Assembly: GCF_000746825.1 (NCBI RefSeq) | Contig: NZ_JQIV01000006.1 | Coordinates: 1,604,784 to 1,668,783 of the forward strand | Direction: 5' to 3' | Length of the DNA: 64,000 bases | Origin: Carnobacterium inhibens subsp. inhibens DSM 13024 | Lineage (GTDB): Bacteria > Bacillota > Bacilli > Lactobacillales > Carnobacteriaceae | Shown here: in pieces, positions 8,183 through 16,084 of the stretch | Numbering within the stretch: position 1 is the stretch's first letter | How the letters are laid out: each line of letters begins with the position of its first letter | Translations under genes and position numbers: made by a program | Notes under the pieces: model-generated | Told to the model about the DNA's origin: nothing | The model's database searches: none | The model's input: the letters and a program-made list of their open reading frames with translations, nothing else

Positions 8183-9361
8183 TTAATGATTGTAATGAAT
8201 AGCGTGTTTTAACTGGTAAGAGTCGATTGCTTTTATATAAATTTCGTTCACGTGCTCTCCGAAAGATTCAGAAGAATAATATTTAAAAGCAAATTCTTCT
8301 GCTTCACCCACCATTTTATGATACAGTTCTTTACTATGGATTAAAGCGTACAGACAAGATTCAAATTCTTTAAACGAGTGATATTGATAACCCATTTTCC
8401 CATCAATAATGACATTTTCAATGGATTCATCTGCACGACATAAAGCTGGGATTCCACTCGCGAAAGCTTCAATATACGTCAGTCCTTGTGTTTCACTTGT
8501 TGACGCACTAACAAACAAATCTGCAGTCTGATAATATAGCGGTACTTCAAGTGGATCTATCATCCCGGTAAAGGTAACTTTATGATCCACTTTTAATTCT
8601 TTTGCATATTCCTTCAAACGATATCGGTTTGGCCCGTCACCAACAATTAATAAATGAGCCTCAATTTTCAATAACGAGAAGAAAAGAAGTAATTCTTCTA
8701 CGTTTTTTTCTTTTCCTAAACGACCTAATGAAATGAGTAAGAAGGCATCTTTTGGAATATCCAGATACTCACGCATTTGGCTTCTTTTTCTCGACTCTAA
8801 TCTTTTAGTAAATCGATCTAACTGAATCCCAGTGGGAATAACTTTAATCGGTTGCCTAACTTCATAGCCATCCAGCATGCATTTAACTTTGTTTGTTGGC
8901 GCTATTACGTACTCAACATCGCTTAGCAACTTTCTAGATAAGAGCGAGACTACTTTTCGACCCGTTGTTTTGTTGGGAGAAAAATAGTGTGTGTAGTCTT
9001 CGTATATTGTGTGATATGTATGTACAATCGGAATCGAAAGATAATGGGCAATATATTTTGCCATGCGAAACGTACTAAATTCACTTTGTGTGTGAATAAT
9101 TTCCGGACTCCAGTCTATAATTTCTCTTAAAACAGCTCGATCTTTAAAAAACTTAATGCGAGCACCTGGATAAATTTTATTGATGTTAAAGGAAGAAACG
9201 CTATAAATATCTTCTTCGATATCAATATATTCGTCTTCAGAAAGTGTTAATACACGTACATCGTGTCCAATTTTCTCTAAGGAATTTTTTAATGAAACGG
9301 TTGACGTAACGACTCCGTTAATCGCTGGAGTGTACAAATCCGTCGCAAGTAGAATTCTCAT
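8183..9361 (-). CDS. GT4 glycosyltransferase, MGlcDAG-synthase-like
   Basis: Family-4 GT-B glycosyltransferase, 392 aa, resembling alpha-monoglucosyl-diacylglycerol synthases. These transfer glucose from UDP-glucose to diacylglycerol, the first step of the membrane glycolipid and LTA anchor. Landmarks are the N-terminal acceptor loop PAINGVVTSTVSLKNSLEK (about 11-29), HTYHTIYEDYTHYF, LISLGRLGKEKNVEELL and the SETQGLTYIEAFASGIPAL motif with its E-x7-E pair. ATG 9361 is preferred to ATG 9367, because AAAGGAG is 7 nt from the former and 1 nt from the latter. A TATAAT at 9412-9417 (minus strand) may be the -10 box; the expected -35 region abuts the IS3-type element, so its insertion may have altered expression. 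Confidence 0.82.
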   Translation of the reverse strand: MRILLATDLYTPAINGVVTSTVSLKNSLEKIGHDVRVLTLSEDEYIDIEEDIYSVSSFNINKIYPGARIKFFKDRAVLREIIDWSPEIIHTQSEFSTFRMAKYIAHYLSIPIVHTYHTIYEDYTHYFSPNKTTGRKVVSLLSRKLLSDVEYVIAPTNKVKCMLDGYEVRQPIKVIPTGIQLDRFTKRLESRKRSQMREYLDIPKDAFLLISLGRLGKEKNVEELLLFFSLLKIEAHLLIVGDGPNRYRLKEYAKELKVDHKVTFTGMIDPLEVPLYYQTADLFVSASTSETQGLTYIEAFASGIPALCRADESIENVIIDGKMGYQYHSFKEFESCLYALIHSKELYHKMVGEAEEFAFKYYSSESFGEHVNEIYIKAIDSYQLKHAIHYNH

Positions 9362-9445
9362 CTTCATACTCCTTTCTACGTGTATTTAATCTATTCATTT
9401 TAGTCTATGTAATTATACCTTATATTCTGCTTTAGTTGGATAGGC

Positions 9446-9842
9446 TACACTACACTTAGTTGGACAATAAAATTAAGGTCTTGTAAAATTCGAATGAAGA
9501 GTAAAAAAGGAGAATCTACTATGACTGAAAGAAGACAAAGGCGTACCTACACCAAAGAATTTAAAAACAAAGTGATAGATGAAGCTCTGAGAACGTTTGG
9601 TATTTGTCGATTTTTAAGTATGAAGGACTGTTCCTATGACAATGCTGTAGCGGAAGCTACCTTTAAAGTAATTAAAACAGAATTCATTTATCAAAAACAG
9701 TTTGTGAGTCTTGATCATTTGACAGTAGAACTAAGTGATTATATCCATTGGTTCAATAAATTTAGGATTCACGGAACCCTCGGATACAAAAGTCCGTTGG
9801 ACTTCCGATTGCAGACCATATAAATTTTGTACAGTTTAGTGT
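9446..9842 (+). mobile_element. Internally deleted IS3-family element, copy 1
   Basis: About 0.4 kb bounded by imperfect inverted ends: TACACTACACTTAGTTGGAC on the left and the complement of TACACTAAACTGTACAA on the right, about 12 of 16 aligned bases alike. It holds one short frame joining the start of orfA to the end of orfB. A near-identical deletion derivative lies inverted at 14349-14672. No convincing target duplication was found. Without a complete transposase it can only move in trans. Confidence 0.7.
9521..9823 (+). pseudogene. Fused IS3-family transposase remnant (orfA start and orfB end)
   Basis: A 100-codon frame. Residues 1-29 (MTERRQRRTYTKEFKNKVIDE...) are the N-terminus of an IS3 OrfA helix-turn-helix protein. 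From about residue 33 on (SMKDCSYDNAVAEATFKVIKTE... HWFNKFRIHGTLGYKSPLDF) it is the C-terminus of the OrfB DDE integrase, including its last catalytic Glu. About 300 residues with the first two Asp are missing. AAAGGAG precedes the ATG, so a short peptide could be made, possibly binding the ends but not catalysing. Confidence 0.8.
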
Positions 9843-9996
9843 AGATAATCCAAGCTGCTAAAATAAGTGGCTAACTTTCTTAAAATTATTTCTGTATAAG
9901 ATTTTTCATTTCAATTTCAGAGATACTTTTTCGTCTTCTCTTTCATATTTGGATATAATAATTCTTAACAAGCAGAAATTTAATCGTTTTGATTAC

Positions 9997-10848
9997 TTAT
10001 TTAAATAATTTTGATCCAATATGTTCTCCCATTTTAACAACAGTTTCTAAATCATTACAGGAATTAAGTATTATGTCATCATTTAACTGAATACACTGAT
10101 CCTTGAATAAAAGAATAATTGTAGAACCTCCAAATTCAAAGTGACCTTTTTCACTGCCACGCAAAAATCTTTTTTTTTGATAATAATTTCTAATTTTACC
10201 TACTAGTAACGCTCCAACTTCCATCTGTATGACTTTACCAAAATGACTCGTTTGCATTATTGTATAGGAACGACTATTTTGTTTAAAAACAGGATATTTA
10301 TGTATAGCTATTGGTTGTACGCTATGAAGAACACCATTTATAACTATATTTTCTTCTTGATTTCCATCATCTATAAAGTGATAACGGTGATAATCAGATG
10401 CTTCTAATCGAAAAACAAGGCAATATCCATTATTGTATTCCTCTGCAATACTTTCATTTTGTACTAATTCATCTAATGTATAGGTAGATGATTTAATATT
10501 TAATGTACTATTCTTATCAATCTTGTATATGCTTAACCTTCCGTCACAAGGACTGATTAAATGAAAAGGACTCCTATCAATGGTTCGAAATTTTAGGTTT
10601 ATCTCTCTTGTAAAAAAATCATTGAACGAAGTATAATCTTTTTTAATAAATTCTTTCATATTAATTTTATTATTATTTATAAATCCTTTAATTAACCACT
10701 TTGAATAGGGACTGTTCAAAAATATTCCAGCATAATTACTAACTGGAACAGAAATTAAACCTTTTAATAACAGTCTACCTAGTGGCGTCTGGTATAAAAA
10801 TAAAGTAACTTGGCTAAGACTACGTTTATTGTTTACTAATTCTGTCAT
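9997..10848 (-). CDS. psd: Phosphatidylserine decarboxylase
   Basis: Phosphatidylserine decarboxylase, 283 aa, which converts phosphatidylserine to phosphatidylethanolamine at the membrane. It is made as a proenzyme that cleaves itself at a Gly-Ser bond to create a pyruvoyl group. The cleavage motif is FEFGGSTIIL with GGST at residues 240-243 (Ser242), the GGST variant of the usual LGST. The rest of the triad fits SPCDGRL (Asp102) and SDYHRYHF (His154 or His157). The ATG overlaps the pssA stop codon by 4 nt (ATGA), so both are translated together. This enzyme is not common in Lactobacillales; see findings. Confidence 0.92.
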   Translation of the reverse strand: MTELVNNKRSLSQVTLFLYQTPLGRLLLKGLISVPVSNYAGIFLNSPYSKWLIKGFINNNKINMKEFIKKDYTSFNDFFTREINLKFRTIDRSPFHLISPCDGRLSIYKIDKNSTLNIKSSTYTLDELVQNESIAEEYNNGYCLVFRLEASDYHRYHFIDDGNQEENIVINGVLHSVQPIAIHKYPVFKQNSRSYTIMQTSHFGKVIQMEVGALLVGKIRNYYQKKRFLRGSEKGHFEFGGSTIILLFKDQCIQLNDDIILNSCNDLETVVKMGEHIGSKLFK

Positions 10849-11453
10849 AAAATCACCTGTTTTAACAAAAATAAAAATTCAAAACAAAGAATTGAGGCCA
10901 TTGTATACATTATTTTTGACTTAGGTTTTTTTAATTTAAATGGGAGTAAAAAAGCAATAGACATTAAAGACAGTAGAAAAGGGTAAACAAATTTAAAGTT
11001 GTCTACATTTAAACAATAAATAAGGGGTAAAATACCCGCAATAGTCGTAATAGGAAGTCCTATATACGTCTTATTATCATATTCTTCACTTTGGCTTAAT
11101 TCCTCAATAACATTGAAGTACGCAAGACGAATGAGACCTGCTAAAATATAAATTGTCACTGCAAAATAAGTAGTTATTCCTTTTGTACCCAATTCATAGC
11201 ATATAATTGCGGGAAGGACAGCAAAGCAGACTAAATCAGATAAGGAATCAATTTGTATGCCAAACCTTTTTTCCTCATGGGTTCTTTCTCTGGTAGAAGC
11301 AATTTTACCATCAAACATATCGCATACCCCAGAAATGATTAAACAAATCAAGCCTAAACCTATATTACCAGTGATAGAAAAAATAATTCCAATAATAGAG
11401 ATATACAAACTAAAATAAGTTAAGACAACTGTATAATTATAAAATCCTATCAT
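10845..11453 (-). CDS. pssA: CDP-diacylglycerol-serine O-phosphatidyltransferase
   Basis: CDP-alcohol phosphatidyltransferase, 202 aa, with about six hydrophobic segments. The family active-site signature is present as CDMFDGKIAS, then FGIQIDSLSD (about residues 43-73), giving the D-x2-D-G ... G-x3-D-x3-D pattern. The following psd gene identifies the alcohol as serine, so the product is phosphatidylserine, made on the inner face of the membrane. AGGAGG precedes the ATG, and the VTT gene ends 12 nt upstream. It forms an operon with VTT and psd. Confidence 0.88.
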   Translation of the reverse strand: MIGFYNYTVVLTYFSLYISIIGIIFSITGNIGLGLICLIISGVCDMFDGKIASTRERTHEEKRFGIQIDSLSDLVCFAVLPAIICYELGTKGITTYFAVTIYILAGLIRLAYFNVIEELSQSEEYDNKTYIGLPITTIAGILPLIYCLNVDNFKFVYPFLLSLMSIAFLLPFKLKKPKSKIMYTMASILCFEFLFLLKQVIL

Positions 11454-11465
11454 AAATAAAACCTC

Positions 11466-12026
11466 CTAAATAATTCCACTAAAAATAAGACAATAGCCTA
11501 AAATGCACCATGGCTTTGCAAAGATAATAATCCATGTGAATTTACGAAAAGAAATCTTTGTAAGTCCAGATAAATAACACAAAATGTCATCCGGTGCAAA
11601 AGGGAGAAGTATGACTATAAATAACGCAATGGGAAATGATTTTTTTTTATTAATCCAATTCAAATATTTGCTATAAGAAGTTTCATCAACCACAGACGTA
11701 ACGAAATTACGACCCAACCTTCTTGCTAAAAGGAAAGCTAAAATTGATCCCAAAGTAATGCCAATATAATTATAGAAAAAGCCTTCCCACATACCAAACA
11801 ATGCAACACCACCTGCATAACCAATAAAACTAGGTATTAGTGGTACCAAAACCTGAACTATTTGGAAAAGTATAAAGATAAGAGGAGCTAATAATCCATA
11901 TTGTTTAATATATACTTCAAAATTTTCCTTACTTGCAAATGCGCCTATCATATATCCATTAAAGATAAGATATATTGAAATAAATATAAGCACAGCTAAA
12001 AGAATAAAATTTAATTTTTTTACCAT
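11466..12026 (-). CDS. VTT-domain (TVP38/TMEM64) membrane protein in PE operon
   Basis: TVP38/TMEM64-family membrane protein, 186 aa, paralogous to 7487-8140. It shares IVQVLVPLIPSFIGYAGG, GSILAFLLARRLGRNF and LLPFAPDDILCYLSGLTKISFRKF with that protein. First gene of the operon VTT-pssA-psd. The position suggests that it handles phosphatidylserine or phosphatidylethanolamine crossing the bilayer, an inference from the lipid-scramblase activity known for VTT/DedA proteins. The ATG has a purine-rich stretch just upstream and an AGGAAGGGG 13 nt away, which is far for a ribosome-binding site. Confidence 0.83.
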   Translation of the reverse strand: MVKKLNFILLAVLIFISIYLIFNGYMIGAFASKENFEVYIKQYGLLAPLIFILFQIVQVLVPLIPSFIGYAGGVALFGMWEGFFYNYIGITLGSILAFLLARRLGRNFVTSVVDETSYSKYLNWINKKKSFPIALFIVILLPFAPDDILCYLSGLTKISFRKFTWIIIFAKPWCILGYCLIFSGII

Positions 12027-12067
12027 TTCTTTTTTCTAGCCCCTTCCTCAATTCTTAGATTAAATTA

Positions 12068-12105
12068 ATTATATCAATCAAAATAAAAGGTTAATTTAGT
12101 TTTAA
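12068..12105 (-). promoter_or_regulatory. Candidate promoter of VTT-pssA-psd operon
   Basis: On the minus strand TATAAT (12073-12068) lies 42 bases before the VTT start. The -35 position, 17 nt upstream, is not consensus. Instead two TTAA boxes 11 bp apart (12091-12094, 12102-12105) sit there, the spacing of tandem sites for PhoB/OmpR-type regulators. This hints at activation by the adjacent response regulator, but it is weak evidence in AT-rich DNA. Confidence 0.35.
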
Positions 12106-12144
12106 GAAAAGAATTATAGAAGAAAGATAAAAGAAAGTTGAAAG

Positions 12145-12187
12145 AAAGATACCCGATACGATTTAAAAATCATATTGGGTATCTTTC
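12145..12187 (-). terminator. Terminator of two-component operon
   Basis: Stem AAAGATACCC with GGGTATCTTT, extended inward by GATA-GAT pairings, arms about 12145-12162 and 12169-12187. It lies directly after the histidine kinase stop codon, followed on the minus strand by TTTCTTTC. It separates the regulator operon from VTT-pssA-psd. Confidence 0.75.
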
Positions 12188-12188
12188 T

Positions 12189-13502
12189 TTATTTATAATT
12201 TTGTGGGAAAGTGAGTTTCAGTATGAAATAGTGGTTTTTGAATTCAATACTTATACGGCCGTTCATATGCTTTGTCAGCTCTGATACAATAGATAATCCA
12301 AGTCCTGATGATCCATTTTTTCTCTCTACGTTACCAACATAAAGTCTATTTGTTAGTAATTCTATCTTATCAGTTAACTCTTCTTTCGTTTTGTTACTTA
12401 CTATAATGTCAACATCTTCACTATTTTCGATAACCTGAATTAAAGCTATATCATCAGATATTCCGTATTTTCGAATATTTTCAAAAAGATTATCCATAAT
12501 TCTTTGAAATTTATCAATATCTATTTTTAAAAAGATTTTATTCTTTGCCGGTTTAAAAGAGATATTTATTCTTTGAAGCTCTATAATCTGGGTAAGAAAA
12601 ATATTAATATCCACTGTTACCAACTTCATATTAATATCATTGCTAATTAACTTTGAATACATGAACAAATTATCTATTAAATTTTCCAATCTCAAGCTAC
12701 TTTTTTGCACAATTTTAGCATATTCGTAATTTTTATCCTTCTCATCTGTATTTTGTTTGATTAGTCCAATATAACCAATCATTGATGTCAACGGCGTTCT
12801 TAAATCATGAGATAAGTTAGTGATAAGTGTACGTTGTTGTATTTCAATGGATTTTTCTAATTTATTTTTCAGATAAAGACTTTCACCCATTTCATTTATA
12901 GAAAAGGCTAATTTTGAAAGCTCATTTTCTCCTTTGACCGGTATTTTGTATCTTAAACTTTCTTTCGAAATTATCTCCACTCCATCAGTAATAGTTTTAA
13001 TGTATGAAAAAACTTTTGTCAGCAGAATGAGTAAGAGAAAAAAAAATAAAAAAATTGATAGAATTCCAGAAATGAAATAATAAACACTTGCTTCCATATC
13101 GCCTTTCAGAGGAGTTATTACCAGTGACCCATTTACATCAGAAAACTCTAGTTCCTGTATAAAAGAGTCGTTTAGAATGTTTTTATCATCTTGGTATCCA
13201 GTTAAAAACATTGAGGATTCATTCGTGATATAAACATAAAAGTCATTATTTTCAATAGTCCAATTTTTTTCAACTGCTTGTGCTAGTGTTAATCCTTCCT
13301 TTTTAACCTTTTTCTGAATAGTCATAACAAATTGTTCTACTTGTATTTTTTGTTTTTCCAACATCATTGTTTTTTGTCTTAATACTAAAAAATCAGAAAA
13401 AATTAAGCATGCCTGAAAAAATAATATACTAATGATAGCAGCCATTAACATCCTAGTTAATACTGAAAAATAAATAGTTTTCCGTATTTTTTTAGTCCAC
13501 AC
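12189..13502 (-). CDS. Sensor histidine kinase
   Basis: Membrane sensor kinase, about 437 aa. Numbering from the alternative TTG start, a first membrane helix spans about 17-36, an extracytoplasmic sensor region about 37-145, a second helix about 146-168, a HAMP linker about 169-220, the phospho-acceptor box NLSHDLRTPLTSMIGYI with His235, and a C-terminal ATPase domain with the N box FENIRKYG and a GSSGLGLSIV G box. GTG 13502 is preferred to TTG 13511 because TGGGGAG lies 9 nt before the GTG. It overlaps the end of the response regulator gene. The domain order fits VanS/PhoR-like kinases; the signal is unknown. Confidence 0.9.
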   Translation of the reverse strand: MWTKKIRKTIYFSVLTRMLMAAIISILFFQACLIFSDFLVLRQKTMMLEKQKIQVEQFVMTIQKKVKKEGLTLAQAVEKNWTIENNDFYVYITNESSMFLTGYQDDKNILNDSFIQELEFSDVNGSLVITPLKGDMEASVYYFISGILSIFLFFFLLLILLTKVFSYIKTITDGVEIISKESLRYKIPVKGENELSKLAFSINEMGESLYLKNKLEKSIEIQQRTLITNLSHDLRTPLTSMIGYIGLIKQNTDEKDKNYEYAKIVQKSSLRLENLIDNLFMYSKLISNDINMKLVTVDINIFLTQIIELQRINISFKPAKNKIFLKIDIDKFQRIMDNLFENIRKYGISDDIALIQVIENSEDVDIIVSNKTKEELTDKIELLTNRLYVGNVERKNGSSGLGLSIVSELTKHMNGRISIEFKNHYFILKLTFPQNYK

Positions 13503-14187
13503 GATATCCAACTCCCCAGACTGTCTTAATATATTTTGGATGAGAGAGATCGTCTTCTAACTTTTCTCTAAGATTTCTGATATGTACAGACACTGTACTC
13601 TCTGAGTTTAAAACAGATTCAGATTTCCAAACAGTATTGTATATTTGTTCTAAACTATAGACTTTACCTCTATTCTCAATAAGTAACTTTAAAATATAAA
13701 ACTCTGTTTTAGTGAGATTGATTACATCATTATTTTTGCAAACAACATGTGAAGATAAATCTACTGTAATTTCATTTAGTAAAATTTTACTTGTTGTTTC
13801 TGATTGACTAATTGAATAATTTTTGTACCTTCTTATATTTGCTTTAACTCTAGCAACTAGATCAATAGGGTTAAACGGTTTCGATATATAGTCATCAGCA
13901 CCAGATAAAAAACCTGTCAATTTATCCGTATCTTCAATTTTAGCTGTTAAAAATAATATTGGCATATTGAAGTTATCTCTAATGTTTAAACAAGTTTGAA
14001 TCCCATCCATTTTTGGCATCATAACATCAAGTAAGACTAAATCAATATCGCTACTGATTAATGATAAAGCATCTAACCCATTTTCTGCTTCTACAAACTC
14101 ATAATTTTCATTCGATAAATATAACTTAATTAAATTTCTAATATCTTTTTCATCATCTACTATTAATAGTTTGATAATAATTACCAC
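13492..14187 (-). CDS. OmpR/PhoB-type response regulator
   Basis: Response regulator, about 230 aa. The receiver domain has the acidic pair VDDEKD, the phosphorylated Asp in LVLLDVMMPKMDG, and the Lys in ISKPFNP; the C-terminal winged helix ends in SVHIRNLREKLED...YIKTVWGVGYRVD. It is the first gene of its operon. The start is unclear: GTG 14187 lies inside the only ribosome-binding-like sequence (AAGGTGG), whereas ATT 14178 or ATC 14175 has the right spacing and would give the usual I/M-K-LLIVDDE N-terminus. The likely target is itself and perhaps the adjacent lipid operon. Confidence 0.9.
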   Translation of the reverse strand: MVIIIKLLIVDDEKDIRNLIKLYLSNENYEFVEAENGLDALSLISSDIDLVLLDVMMPKMDGIQTCLNIRDNFNMPILFLTAKIEDTDKLTGFLSGADDYISKPFNPIDLVARVKANIRRYKNYSISQSETTSKILLNEITVDLSSHVVCKNNDVINLTKTEFYILKLLIENRGKVYSLEQIYNTVWKSESVLNSESTVSVHIRNLREKLEDDLSHPKYIKTVWGVGYRVD

Positions 14188-14214
14188 CTTATGTTTTTAT
14201 GTTATCTAAGTAGA

Positions 14215-14256
14215 CTAGACAACTTTTGCTTGTCGAATGGATTTTAAGTTGTCTAG
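14215..14256. promoter_or_regulatory. Inverted repeat upstream of response regulator
   Basis: Perfect 11-bp arms CTAGACAACTT (14215-14225) and AAGTTGTCTAG (14246-14256), 20-nt spacer. It lies 28-69 bases before the response regulator gene. A hairpin or an operator for autoregulation is possible. No consensus promoter was fixed around it. Confidence 0.5.
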
Positions 14257-14348
14257 CTTAATTTTACAGTCGGTGATATTTAAAAACAAGTTAATTAGTA
14301 CTGATTGCGTGCATAATATTTACTTTTTTCTTTCAACTGATGGATTGT

Positions 14349-14672
14349 CTACACTAAACTGTACAAAATTTATATGGTCTGCAATCGGAAGTCCAACGGA
14401 CTTTTGTATCCGAGGGTTCCGTGAATCCTAAATTTATTGAACCAATGGATATAATCACTTAGTTCTACTGTCAAATGATCAAGACTCGCAAACTGTTTTT
14501 GATAAATGAATTCTGTTTTAATTACTTTAAAGGTAGCTTCCGCTACAGCATTGTCATAGGGACAGCCCTTCATACTTAAAAATCGAAAAATACCAAACGT
14601 TCTCAGAGCTTCATCTATCACTTTGTTTTTAAATTCTTTGGTATAGGTACGCCTTTGTCTTCTTTCGGTCAT
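14349..14672 (-). mobile_element. Internally deleted IS3-family element, copy 2 (truncated)
   Basis: Inverted copy of 9446-9842. The orfB-side end TACACTAAACTGTAC is intact at 14350-14364, but the other end is missing: the element stops at the ATG of its fused frame (14370-14672, 100 codons). The frame differs from copy 1 at only a few residues and carries the same orfA-orfB deletion. The left junction runs directly into a CNNM/CorC-type gene, so a rearrangement here removed both the IS end and the gene's start. Confidence 0.75.
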
Positions 14673-14673
14673 A

Positions 14674-15924
14674 ATCGCATTTGTATCTTTAGATCAAAAC
14701 AAAGTAAAAGAGAAAGCTGCCACTGGTGATAAAAAAGCATTAAATATTCTCAAGTTATTAGCTCACTCAGATAATTTTTTAGCCACTATTCAAGTTGCTA
14801 TAACTTTAGCAGGATTTTTTGCTAGTGCCTCTGCCGCTACCAGTTTTGCTACACGTTTGGAACCACTTCTTAGTAACGTTCCGGGTGGACAACAGATTGC
14901 TACAATTCTAGTTACGCTTATTTTATCGTATTTTACACTGGTCTTTGGTGAACTTTACCCGAAACAAGTGGCTTTGCAACGAGCAGAATCCGTAGCTGGT
15001 TTCACAGCTGGAACAATTCTTATTGTTCAAAAAGTGACAAAACCCTTTGTAGCCTTGTTATCTTTTTCCACTAGTTTACTTAAAAAGATAACACCCATTG
15101 ATTTCACTGAAAGTGAAGAAAAAATGACTCGTGATGAATTTCGTGCCTATTTAGTGAATAGCCAAAAGGAAGGTGCAATTGACCTGACGGAGTTTTCAAT
15201 GCTACGCGGAGTTTTATCAATGGATACTAAAATGGCTAGAGAGATCATGGTTCCTCGTACGGATGTTTTTATGATCGATTATGAAGACGGGAATGAACTA
15301 AATATTCCTTTATTATTAAATTGTAACCATTCACGTGTCCCAGTCTATGAGGCTGAAAAAGATGCTATTATCGGTATTTTACACGTAAAAAGTTTATTAA
15401 AAGCTTCTAGAGAAACAAGTTTAGATGAAATTGATTTAAAAACCATCTTAAATGAAGCACTCTATGTTCCTGAAACGATCTTCATGGATGATTTGTTGTA
15501 CAATTTGAAGCGAACACATAATCAAATGGCCATTTTGAGTGATGAATATGGTGGTGTTGTAGGCATTGTTACCTTGGAAGACTTACTTGAAGAAATCGTT
15601 GGAGATATAGACGATGAATACGATGAAACCTATAACTTAATCGAAAAGTTAACGGATAACCGCTATTTAGTATCCGGATCGACTCAATTATCAAAATTCA
15701 ACGAATATTTTAAAACAACGATTCAAGCAAATGATGTGGATTCAATTGCTGGGTATTTTATTACACAACATGGAAATATTCCACGTCCAAATGAGCAAGC
15801 TACCATTGAGTATGGCGATTATCGTTTAACTGTAAATAAGGTTGAAGGTACACGTTTATTAAACTTATATGTCGATCATCTAACGGATCAAGCAGACTCC
15901 ATTGAAAACAAAGTAGAAGACTAA
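14674..15924 (+). pseudogene. 5'-truncated CNNM/CBS/CorC-type hemolysin-family protein
   Basis: The frame is open from 14674 (IAFVSLDQNKVKEKAATGDKKA...) to the stop at 15924. It covers the end of a CNNM transmembrane domain (to about 15085), a CBS pair with REIMVPRTDVFMID and the DEYGGVVGIVTLEDLLEEIVGDI motif, and the C-terminal CorC/HlyC domain. Proteins of this type (YhdP/YqhB-like) are membrane proteins of 430-460 aa linked to Mg2+ efflux or homeostasis. About 40 N-terminal residues, with the first membrane helix, are replaced by the IS3-type element. An internal TTG at 14857 is the only near start, with no clear ribosome-binding site, so I judge it non-functional. Confidence 0.78.
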
Positions 15925-15943
15925 ATTTATAGTTCTACTTTGT
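15908..15943 (+). terminator. Hairpin at end of CorC-type gene
   Basis: An 11-bp stem ACAAAGTAGAA/TTCTACTTTGT (15908-15918, 15933-15943) spans the stop codon. No T run follows, so efficiency is doubtful. Confidence 0.4.
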
Positions 15944-16025
15944 TCGATTGGGTAAATTTTCTAATAGTAGTTAAAAAATCACTATTATTTAATAAAAGGA
16001 AAACATCAGTAAACCAAGATTCTCG

Positions 16026-16053
16026 ATACATTATTTTATGTAATTTCATGTAT
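16026..16053. repeat. 28-bp dispersed repeat, copy a
   Basis: Begins ATACAT and ends TAATTTCATGTAT; the outer six bases are inverted repeats of each other. It lies between two convergent genes. Related copies are at 16823, 17534, 19862, 20254 and 20885. Confidence 0.5.
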
Positions 16054-16084
16054 CAATAAGAATTAACTATTCGTTTAAACCATA

